From Neelides folsomi (lineage: Eukaryota > Arthropoda > Collembola > Neelipleona > Neelidae), in contig JAQGBZ010000057.1 of assembly GCA_034687125.1 (NCBI GenBank), positions 62,001 to 126,000 on the forward strand: DNA of 64,000 nucleotides, written 5' to 3'. A model generated the notes under the pieces. The model was not told the origin of the DNA. It ran no database searches and worked only from the letters and a program-made list of their open reading frames with translations. Both the position numbers and the translations under genes were made by a program. This document shows, in pieces, positions 38,801 to 50,800 of the stretch (position 1 is its first letter; every line of letters begins with the position of its first letter).

Positions 38801-41800
38801 TTCCTCGTGTTCTTCTGGCATCCGGTCCCATTGATGAAATAGGCGACTTGATGGTTCCCACTTCTCTTCTCGAGACGGCTTTCAAAGCACCCAGAGATGC
38901 CTTTTCTTTTGAAGGAGATAAACATGCCACCGGTGTTTCCTCCTTTCTTTCCTAACCAAAGGAACCTCACGGCCCAGGCGTTCCTCTGCCGCTATTATCA
39001 TCATACAAATACATGGTCGGATAATAAGAGTGTATTGGTAATAATAGGATCAAATCCCTTCCTTGTATTTATGAACCTTATGGTTTTAAAAGGGTAAAGG
39101 TGTTCGATTTTCCATTTCCATTGGGCACAAGGGATTAATAAGGGAGCAGAAAGTCCATTATTACATAAACGCATTGCATATAACTACATAGGGAGTACTT
39201 GTATTTTAACAAGATGGACTGCAACGGCCGGTATAAACCTCCACCAATGAGATCTTGTATTAAAACTTATAGTGTGCTTTACATTGGCCATTTGGAACAT
39301 TTTCTTGTACTTGAACGGGAGCTGATCTTATAAGACAATGTCTTTGAGCTTCAAGTTTTCACATGGGGATTGAGACAGGGAGCCGTTTGATATTGAAGAT
39401 TCGGTTAAATTACGATTCCGATTAGCATCTCCTTCCAATAACTCTCCAAATTATGGATATATGGAAGGAGAGTCGGGGAAGCAGAAACCTTTTATTACTC
39501 ATCTCCCCCTCCTCTCATTCACTCCCGTTTATTGTCGAGACATATTTTGTTGACATAATGTTCTTTAGGTATGTTATTACTCTTTTTCTTTCAACCTTCC
39601 AAATGGAGGAGCCGGTTGTACTTTAATAATATGGGACAAAATACTCATAGTAAAGTACAAAGTGGACCTACATGCATTACATACCTAATGCACTTATATA
39701 ATAATGTTATACTCTACTTACTCTTAGTTAGTACAATGCATACTTTTAATATTACAAAGCTTGCTCATTCTCGAGCAAATATACAAATACGAAGCTTCCG
39801 AAACCCGAACACTTCAATTTGACTCGACGTCTAAAAAATTTCCTTTTTATTCCTCCTGTTCGTACCTCTTGAATTGAAGAAGCTCTGTGTACATTCCCTC
39901 GTGTTTGGATCTCCTTGCGCCACACTTGTCTCCTTCAACTCTCCCTGGTAGAAAAAAGATAGGGAGATGAAGAAGTGGAGGATACTTGAGACGTCCCTTT
40001 GTGTACAAAAGAACTTTGTACGTCATACAGCCCTAGTAAAACACCATATAAAATGGACTTATTATATCTTCATGAAGGTATTTACTCAAATAACACGAAA
40101 TCGGATTCGACTCACTCAGGAGGAACTCTCCGTTGCTTATTTACATCACGGTATTAAAATTGGGGCTCTCGATCCACAACACCCGAGAAACATTATGATG
40201 GGAAGGGTAAACAATGAGGATTGTATGTGGAGTAAATGAGGAAATTTGAGAGTAAAGCACAACTTGAAATGAGCTGTGACCCCTTCACCATCACGATCCG
40301 TCCAGATGACCTTTCCAGCAGGCCATCGCAATGGCCATTACATCACATCATCTCACCTATGATTCCTCTCTCAGAATAGAACTTCTCAACAGAGTCAAAA
40401 GATATAGGTAAATAAGGTCTATTACTCACAATAGAGCTTTAATACAAGATGAAATAGGTTAAATAAAGGAAGGGAAATGTATCATACTCAAAATCTAATC
40501 TTTCACAGTCGAGTCCAATCATCCTTGGAAGATTGCGACCACTCCGGTGTGTTTTACTCCTTCATGAGTCCACTCTCAATTTTGTGAGATGAGAAGACCT
40601 TTGAGGTTTGTAATGTAACGTGAGGGCAGAAAAAGAGGTTTATCGAGCCCATTTCATTCCCTCAAGCTCCGCCACATACCTTCACATTTACATTTATGTA
40701 CATTACCTCGTACATTACCTTTTAAATTCACTTGTGCTGTTCGTGATACGTGGAGGAATATGAAGAGTTTGATGGGGTTATATTGGACGGAGGAAATGTC
40801 GAACTTTCCACGTAGACTTCTGCTTCAGGAACCCTTGTGGATTTTTCTATCATCATTAGATTAAGGCACATTATTATTATTATTATTTTTCAACCCATCT
40901 CTTTGTCCTCCCCCTCCTTCTCCATTATCTGGGACTTGGCTATTACCTTTAAGAAAAATAGTTTGAGGGCAAATTCTGTCTCTCTGCTGCAAGAAATCCT
41001 CTCTCTGCTATCTCCACCACCATTCTCCAATACACACACAAAAGAATCTAATTCAACTTTCGCAGTCAAAATACAAGAGTTGATTAGAGCGAAAGGTCAA
41101 GCAAATTCTTGGCATCAACGTACAGAGAATATTTGACCCTATCTTTCTATATAAAACCACAGCTAGCTAATAAAGACCTACATTTTGCCTTTGTACATTT
41201 TTCATTTTTTACTCACAGACTCAGAGTTCATTTTTATTTCCTACAATCAAAGGTTGTATTAAAATGTTATAAATGCTTCGTATAGGAAGAATCGAACAAT
41301 GAATGATTCGGTAATTTAGAAACGAATCTCTTCATGAACTCCGAGAGCCGCCTTGATGAGAGCGGAATGAGGTCGGAGGATTTGAATCTCGACGTCTCGA
41401 CAACCCTCTTTTGCCCTCTTGTAGGACGGGAACAATGCGGGCGGTGGAGGCCCAAAAGGAATGAGAGATTCGGTCGAAAATTTAGAAGTGAATTAGGGTG
41501 AAATTACCTTCTTCGACCCTCCTTTTCAAAATATGTGATCGAGGAAATGAGAAAAGAATCATCTTGGATTCTCGAGTATCAAATGCATTCTTCTTCTACA
41601 AGTATCTCTCAACTTTTGAATCTTTTAACAATCCTAGTCTTGCATATAAAAAGAGTGTCCCATTAACTCTTATGGTTATAGCATTATATGGGAGATTGTA
41701 AAATATTGGACTGTGCTGTACCTTGTGTTTCATACGCTTCATAGCATGTCATGGTAGTTGATGTAATGAGCCTCTTGGATTTATTATTCAGTAGTTGGAT

Positions 41801-44800
41801 TGAGAGTGAGGGATTTTGATAAGTTTTTCTCCAGCTTGGGCCGATTGGATGAAAAAGGCTGAGATCAAAATTTGCCGGTTAATGATTCGGTGATTAAGGA
41901 GAATAGGACCAACCTACCTGTGGGTCTCCTCTGTCTCTCACAGAAAGAACTCCAGTGGGAAGGGGAGAAAAAGAGGAAAAGGAAAAAGTAGAAAAGGAGA
42001 ACAATACATGGAAAATAGATGTGCATTCGTCCCTTACCTTTTACAAACTCATATGATAGTCTCCATACATTATACTTACTTACTTACAATGTCTGTCTGG
42101 AGACACTTACACGAACGTGGTAAAAAAGCCGGGAAGCTAACTATTATATAGTAGTATATAAGATATAAGTACTTACAGCTGTACATCGGGTATGACTTGA
42201 TTTTCTTTATCTTTAGTCGTACACATGTTCGTATATGTATTCTTATTAAACCATTCACCTGGATTTTCTCCTCACTTCTTCTTCCACTAATGTAAGATGA
42301 CGGTTTCCAGATTGAGGAACCATCAAAAATGGGAAACTCATTGGGGCTTTGCATGTGGTGGTCATAAAGAGGATGGGAGGTTGTGTGGGAAAATCATGGT
42401 AGTTGAAATCTTCCACGGTTCCTTCCATTTCATTTTTAACTTTTTGAAATTGTTACGTCCTAAACTACGTAATGTAGTGAGCTCAAGCCGACTTTCCTCT
42501 CTACCTTCAGCCCCAACATCCCACCAGAAGGAAAAGGCGGCGGAATAGATATATTGAGTATGGCAATACATTCACATTTTAAACATTCGGTGGGTGGAGA
42601 ATGAGTTAAATTAACATAGACAGTCCCTCGTAATTTTTCAAACCCTTCTTTCATTTTGTCTCCACCGTTTAAAGTTTTCTTTCCGTCCCTTCATCTTCAT
42701 GCAGATTCAAAAACTCCACTACTCAACATTATTAGTCTTGGAGTCGTAAATTATCATTTTTAAATTCTCATATTTCCTTGTGCCTCTGGAGTCAAAAACA
42801 ACTCCTAAATTAGCCCTTAACCAACAACTAACACAAACTTGGCGTGGCTGTATTGAGAAATTTAGATAATAGAAGATGTTTTAAGGATTTTCAAAGGGTT
42901 CCTCATAAGTTTAAAAAGGGTTTCATTTAATAATACCCATTTAATAAAAATCTGTTGGGCCAAGATGGGATGAGAATCAAGGTGATAGGGATCAATGGAA
43001 AGTTTTAACGACGACTCTCCCGGGACTATAATCATTTTAAGGGGATAATTCAGGGTTAAATAAACGTTTTTCTTCCCGGTCCCGGATTTCACGCCGCATC
43101 TTTGGGAGAAGTCTGTGAAATGGCGGAATGAAAGCGAAGGTTTGTTCAGCCGCAGCTCGCAATAAATCTCTGTTGAGCCGCGATTATTAACCCAAGTTGT
43201 TGTTGTGATGGGTCGTAATAAGCGTAATAATAGAGGCACCTTCTCCCTAAGAGGATCATCCAAGAGAAAGGCGGAGAATTATACAATACAAGGTATAGCT
43301 TTGGCGGTAATAAGGGAAATTCTCTAAATGTTCGTCAGCCCCTTAAAATCCATACCGGAGAACCTCCAAGACCTTTTAGTGGGACATTCATAATGGGAAT
43401 GATAAGTAAAAGTTGGTTGAATGAAGAAGTTTGCTTGTGTAAATCTCCATTTGAGAGAGGGAGGAAGTATAAATTACAAATTACAATGATGAAAGGAAGG
43501 TGGAAAGAAGGAGACATGAGGGGGAAGATTGCAGCTTCCAACCGCTCAACCGCTCCAGGACCAAATGAACTTCATCTTCTCCATCAGGGTCCATAGAGAG
43601 ATGTGTGTTCGTGAAGGGAAATTAGTATGAGGAGAGCCATCCTCTTTTCCACAGCTCGTCCACTCCGCCCGCTTCGAACCATCAATTAAATAACGAGTTT
43701 CGTCTCTGACTTAAAAGGGACTTGTAAAGGACTTTTAAATAAGAACGAACCTTGGCTCGCTTTTCCTCCATCGTCGCCCTCCGTCTGAATGCGTTGGAGA
43801 AGAGTAGGTCGGACACATTAGCAATAGCGAGGATGTAGTTTTTTATCTATTGGGCCTGATCTCATGAAGTTGGTCCCGGGGTTCCTCATAACTCACCGGA
43901 GACTCCACACGCTCACTCCGCCTCACTTACAATGTTAGAGACGTGGCTAATGGGGAACATTCACACGAATCCCATTGAAGCCTCCTTCATCACTTCCACT
44001 CCGGCCGTTATTGGAATAACTCGAGGTGAAGTTGGACAGAGGTTCGAAACCCGCCATCCAATTTGTGTGAGGGTGAGAAGTGAATGGATTTCAAGATCCT
44101 CCCAAATCTTAAAATTCCCCATATACCTATATTTAAGTTATATCACAGACCTATATCTCACACTTCACACTTTGGATTATATACACTTTTAGTAAAACAA
44201 TCTTAAAATCCCATAAGTAAGTGCGAGCATAACTGGATGTTTATCTCTGGACAGGCTATATAAGTATAACTTTAGAATGTATATAAGTTATATGAACATA
44301 TACAGAGGATAAAAAATTCCAAATCTTTCATCATTTCCCTCATCCTCATTGTTAGTCGAATTAGAAAATGAGTAGAATGTGGAAATGAGGAGTGGAAGAA
44401 GATGATGGTGGTGGAATGGAAAAGGGATCCTAGCAGGTTTCAATTCTCTGGAAACAATGTAGAAAGGAAAAGGTGAATAAATATTCTTCTTCATTTGCAC
44501 GGGAGAGAATGTGGCTGGATGAGGAGGAATCTCGCCATTACCCTTCATTACATTGCATCCATCTTCACCTCTCGCTCTTCTCCAAAGCCGTCATTGTGAT
44601 CGTGAGAGGTGTTCCATTCTCCCTCTAATTCTTCCCTTTACTTCAAAGGATCATGTGAACCATGGTGCATGCGAATATGTAAAACACACACACACCATCA
44701 CCTTTGTGCTCTCCTACACTCACCGAGATCCCCGAACGGAGAAGATTATACAAACAAGGGAATACTCTTCGCTTTTACATTATTGAAATAACCTAGCCAT

Positions 44801-47800
44801 AGACCTTTTATTTACCATACATGAAATGTACTGATATTACTAGGTACATTGGCAAAGAGGACGAAGGACCTCTGCGGTCCTTCAACACATGAATAATAGA
44901 TGAGGTTTCTCGAACACAAGCTGAATGCAGGTCCTGTATGGTGAAGTATATAAGATCTCTTATAATGTGGAGAGTTGAGGTTTAAAGGCTAAAGGACTCG
45001 CACGTTTGAGCAAACAAGAGAGCCTTATCTCAAGTTCATTATTACAACCAACGATCCTCACCCATACACGAGTACTTGCCAGCATCCCTTTATCTTTTAA
45101 ATAGGAATCTCTTTTCCCGATACGAGCGATTCCTCATTTACATTTACAAGCCTTTTTCTCCCATTTTCCTCTCTTACCTACATCGAAGAAGTCCATTGAG
45201 TGGTTTTTGAGGCATAAGATAAGCTCTGCGATGATGATGATGAAGAACTGGAATTAATTTTATGTAAGGTTCGCCTCCGCAACCGCAGGTTTCATTCGAG
45301 ACTCTTCTTTAAAGCCGGCTTCTTCTCCTTAATGAATTATACACCAGGAGGGATTATAATAACGAGGATGGGGATTCGCGAAAAAAATAATCTTCAAGAC
45401 GAGATTTCCCGTGAAGTAATGAATAATATAAATGGAGATTTTCAGAATTCCTCCAATCTGACCCTTAATGGACTTGCAAGAGGTGAAGCCATAAGTCACG
45501 TGTTTGGGGGAATGAATCTTTCCAATCACTTTTACTCTCATTGTTTTACGATCAAATGACCCGTATAGGATAAAGTCATAGAGCATTAGTTGATTAATAA
45601 CCAAAGTTCTCCTGTGTGGTAATTGAATCTTTTAAAAGAGAAATTGTCCTGCACTTTCCCTTATGATCCCATCATACTTCATAACATGGAAGTTGGACTT
45701 GTAGTAGCATGAATTGAATTGGCCATTCAATTGAAGTTTATTAATCCTCCGAATGAAGTTATAAAAAAGTCATAATAAATTCAAAAGGAGTCATTTTAAT
45801 ATGAATTATTTGGAATAATTCCTATTCAAGTGAGCTTCTTCGCTATCGAATTGGTGGTTGGTCTATGTAAGGTCAGGGAGAAGTTTGATGAGTTTCTTCT
45901 TCATCTGTCCAAAGTTGATAAGTTTCAATTTCGATTCGATTAGCATATTGAGTTATTCTCCTCATCATTCCCCCCTTACCTGTCGTAATTCTGTTTATTA
46001 TTTTTATGAGGCCATCATTATAATCTCATCTACTATTTATTCCTTATTAATTCCAAACTCTCCTAAATAGTGAAGGGGTATATTGGACCCATGGGAGGAT
46101 ATTCACGAATATGACGAGCCTTAAGAGTCCAAACCCCCATTGTTGACTGAAGAGAGTCTACAATGGGAGGCTGAATGGGATAATCACCGTGTGGCTTGTA
46201 TACTCATGAGGAAGAAGAACGACGGCCATCCATCACCCAACAGCAGGGAGACAAAATGAAATGAACATAATAAGAATATATGAAAAGTACTGATGTGAGA
46301 GAGGCATGTATAAGTGAAGCCCGCGTCAATTCAAACGTCTACTTTCTCAAAGTTGTCAAAAAGTGTACTTTATAATTAATTATAACCACCCAATTATTAG
46401 ATTAATTGGATTATTTAACTTGGACATTTGATGAACTTGGGTGATTGGGAATACAGGAGAGTTAACAATATAATAATTGGCTCGTAATCGAAGTTAACAA
46501 TTAAGTGAGAGGAAGAATGATGAAAAGAAGTGCTATAAACATTAGAATAAGTTATTGAGGGCTGATCATCATCATCATCATCCTGTTGTTAGGTGAACAA
46601 CGAGGACCGATGAACAACATAATGGGCAATTGAGGGATTTTAGGGCTACTTTGAACAAATTCAATTTAACCTCATCTTTGGATATTACAAAGGAACGTGA
46701 ACCTGTTTTTCTCAAACAATGGGTTGCTCTCTAATTGATAGTAGAAGAGCCGAAGGAATTAATTGGAGCTAAAAGTCTTCATTACCTTCGCAGATTACTT
46801 TGGCTCCTTCGGCTCCTTCTCAACTTTTCTTGTCGAGAAGATGGAGAGGAAATTTATACGCTTTGGAATTTAATAGTTTGACCCATCCACCTCCTGTACG
46901 TATAGAATCCACTGGCACATTAGTAGACATTAATAATAAGTACTTAGTATATTTCGCATAGGAATAAAATGTCTGTGCCTCGAGGAAACTCTTTAACACT
47001 TTTGATCAATCAATTAGAAATCTTTTGGCGTATCAGACAAGGGAATTTCAACTCCGGCGACGCGAGGGTCCAAATGACCAACTCGTGCAATTCTGTCCAG
47101 ATTGTCAACCCTGGGCCTTGTTGGCCATAAAGCAATGGGGAAATGAGAAGAGGAGAACATAGATTAGGTAGGGGTTTTAATGGCCCTCCTGTTGTTTCCT
47201 CACAGGTTTCTGTCTGGAAAGGGGAAATATTGGTAGTGATAGTGTCGGGATAATCTTGGATAATTCGAGTTCAACTTGGTGCTTGGAGATTCCATAACAT
47301 GGCATTGACTCAAGGTGGTAATTATCCTCATCCTTTGGATCCCTTCCCTGGCACTCGATTAGAATATAATAGTATGGGAAACCGGTCGGATGGTGTGGGT
47401 CGATTATTATTATATAGGAGTCATACACTCTCAAAGTCAGAGTCGAGACTCTCCTATACACCTCCTCGGCCGCATTCAAATTCTTTTTGATTGGATTTTC
47501 TCTATTTTTCCATTACGTTCCGCCGGGCCGTCGACGTTGACTCGCATGGAGATGGACGGAGTAAATGGCGAGGCTCGCCGATATTGATGAGCCTTCCCAA
47601 TCCTTCCTATACACCCATTAAGCTCTCCCCTACCTTTGCAGAATTCTTTTGGCAGGTTGTAAATTGGCATCCTTTGAAGACGGAATGTGGCTTGACTTAT
47701 AATACCCATCCATGTTCATATAATATAAAGGATCTTTTCAGCGGCGTGTGTGGAGAGTCTTATAGAGCTAATGGTATTATACGACGGACAACAAAGCTCA

Positions 47801-50800
47801 TTTTGGCCCGAATCTCCAATATTGGTGGAAAGAGTGAGGGAAAATAATTGGGGAGGGAGGGAGAATTATTTCTTATTTCCATAAAGCTTCAGCATATTCG
47901 GACCAACTGGTGTGGCGTGGAAGCGTTGGAATCAAATCATGGAAAGAGATAGACAGCCTTCTCAATAATTACTTTCACAAACCTCCGTTCTGTCAGATTC
48001 CTTTCATTTTCCATTTCGTCCTTTAGCAGAAGGGGATAAAGGACTTCATTGGAATTCGCCACAATTCTCTTTCGTTTTCCATTTATCATTATTTAATATG
48101 GCTACCTATGATAACTGCATTATGAATAAGTTCAATAAGACTTGTGCTCCGTTTCTGGGACATATATTATAATACTCTTTGATATTATTGTGCCAAGTAA
48201 ATTATGTTATGTGCTATATTGGGTTTGCAATATACCATATTTATATTTAAGCTACTTTTAGTATAAAGATATGCTAGTAAATACAATAGTATTGATGTAA
48301 AATTATTAAGAATATTTTTGAAAAGAACAATTTCAACCGAGACGAAATGGGCCAAAGAATATATGTACGGGAAATGAGAAGGGTTGTTCCGCTACAATAC
48401 ATATAGAAACATTGAGAAATGTATACCTTGAGTCCTACAGGACTCCAGACCTTTTAAACAGATGCTTTTCATTCCGAAGGAGACTTCGAAACTTATTCAT
48501 GTTTTCCCTTTTCCTTGGGAGAATTCAGTGACGTTCCCTTTTCGGCTCCAAAAGGTTGAACTGGAAAATTGGGTAGAGGAAATTTTTCAAGTTCCCACAA
48601 CATTTCTTGGGACATTTTGTTGAAGGAATGATTGGGCCGTAATTGGATGGATATTCGCTCCCTTCGCCTCAATAACGTAAATTAGTGAGAGTAATAATAC
48701 CTATAGGGTCCTTAAATCACGGAGGGTAAATGCATAGAAGAAGCGGGATATAATGAGGGCATACACATGGGTGCAAGGGATAGGAAAGTAATTTCATACT
48801 TTTAATTTTTGAGTAATTTCTTCAACCTTTGAGCGCCCCGGCACACATGGCTTTATTCTTTCAGTAAGAAATATAAGCCAGGGTATATCGGTCATATGCT
48901 GGAAGTTTGTCGTAGAAGGAAGGGACATGTGGTAGGGGTGTCAAGTGGCGAAACCACTTGCCATACGAACCACACCACCACCAACTTCCAAGACTTCCAA
49001 CTCTCTCACAGTAATTATTATGAGAAGCCTCGCCTCCTCGAAACTTGGAGACACAGGGAGACGACGAAGGAAGTTCCGTCCACTTGACTCAAATTAAATT
49101 CCCGAGGCCTGGCCTTATACGAAAAATATGAAATAGGATCTGTTTGGGAACGACTCGATCTTGGGCCCCATAAGTTGGCGCGCTCAACTGCCCATCTCCA
49201 TCCCATAATTGGCCTTTTGCGGAGTGGACATGGGAGAGCCGTGAGGAGAGATTCGAACACACAATTTACATTTTTTCCCTTCAATCTTCACACCAAGAAG
49301 GGCGAGAGGAACGTCGACGAGCCCCACATATTAAAACACAATATCCTGAATCAACAGAGAAAAAAAGGAATAAGCCAAGTGTGGCTGAGCATCGTCGTTC
49401 TTAATCGAGAGGAGAACAGTCGTTGATTCGTGTTAAATTACATTCCAAGTAAACAGAGCCCTCGTTCATTTATGGACATTGACAGATTATTGTTTTAAAT
49501 TAGCATTTAAATCATGGAATGAATCATTGAGTCGTAGCTCCATTCCTTTGAGTTTCCCTCACTTCTCTTTTCGCGTAGTTCGTGAGGAAAAGGAAGTTTG
49601 TTGAAGTGTGTGAGGATTGGGGAAACTTTTCTTTAACTTCATGTTGGATTCTTCGTAAAACGACTCGAGTCCTCCCTCTGCAAATAAATAAAATGAGAAT
49701 CAAATTGCAGAGGACTTTGACATGGGAGAAAAGGAAACTTATTATGTTTTGTACTTACTATTACGTATATTAAGCCAATTTACTACACAACCGACGACCA
49801 CCACCATTCTCATCATATATTTAAAGACTCGGTCGTTGTGGACGCATTTGTCCTGCAGCTGATGGGGAATGATGATTGAAAAAGAGACCGCTAAATAGCT
49901 CATCTCGCTCCTCCATGTCTAATCCTAATCTTAATGGCGTTCCTCACAATATTGTCTCATACAAAAACATCCCTCCACTCCAAAGTTGATTCCCACACAA
50001 ACCGCTGTATTATAAAATAAACTTAGCGTCAACAGTGCCATAAAATAAATATAATAACAATAAATAAAGGCGACAATGTTATTTAACATTTAGCATTAAC
50101 ATTATGGAGATGGCAGGGAAGGATATGCCTTTTTGAATCTCCCTCTGTCAATTTGAATTCAAGGCTACTTATAGTTATACTTTCCATTCCTTCTTGACTC
50201 TCGAGCTTTTACAACGTTTGCGAATTGTGATTATAAAAGATTACAAAGAGGGATAAAATATTTATTTGGTTGATTTTGTTGATTTCAGGGGATATTCACT
50301 TCCGCCTCCAATTACCTCTTTGGAGCAACAGATGGGAAAGTGTACTTCCATCGGATCGTCATCGTCGTCCCCACACAATGGGACACTCGAGCTTGTGGGC
50401 GCAGTTTGCCACCGTCGTCTTTCACATCCCGCTCCCGGGTGAACGATGCAACAGTGCGGGTCGGGATGGAACATCCAGTTTTCGGTCATCAGCCCTGGAC
50501 CCAGCAGTCTCGCCCTTGTGGTTCAGAGGGTGACTTCATCTCTGTCGGCTACCACTACCTTCTCGCGTTCAATGATACGGAAAATGCCATCAACGGGAAT
50601 GGGGCCACAAGTCCCAAAGGGAACGGAATCGGAAATGACAATGAAAGCTCCTACGAGGGACTCTACGGTCACGCCAAAGGACTTCCCACAGGTACGGAAG
50701 TAAATAGGACCGAAAGACGATTACTTTCAGTCTCAATGTCCCTTACCTTATTACAAAAGGGTCCTTTTAATGCCCTTGTTCATTCTACTTCCATTCTGAT

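Larger units (their letters stand above)
29828..50288 (+). other. CLCA intron 1, 20.5 kb
   Basis: GT donor (GTGGGT) and AG acceptor (TGATTTCAG). The protein reads straight across the junction (LIQNIQ then GIFTSASNYLFGAT), so no coding exon is missing between them. No nested gene is certain. A 209-codon + frame interrupted by one TGA lies at 38326-38955. Chance frames of 118-151 codons occur elsewhere (for example 34514-34969 minus, 42862-43263 minus, 47491-47847 plus) without recognisable domains. Simple repeats at 32305, 40871 and 46565 are listed separately. A long first intron often holds enhancers, but none can be named here. Confidence 0.75.

Noticed and set aside
44040-44053. GGTTCGAAACCC, resembling a tRNA B box
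   Set aside because: No A box at the right distance and no cloverleaf; the surrounding bases do not pair as acceptor or anticodon stems.
50270-50703. Two further open frames over CLCA exon 2
   Set aside because: They are out of frame with the CLCA homology and with the AG/GT phases; they are shadows of the real exon.
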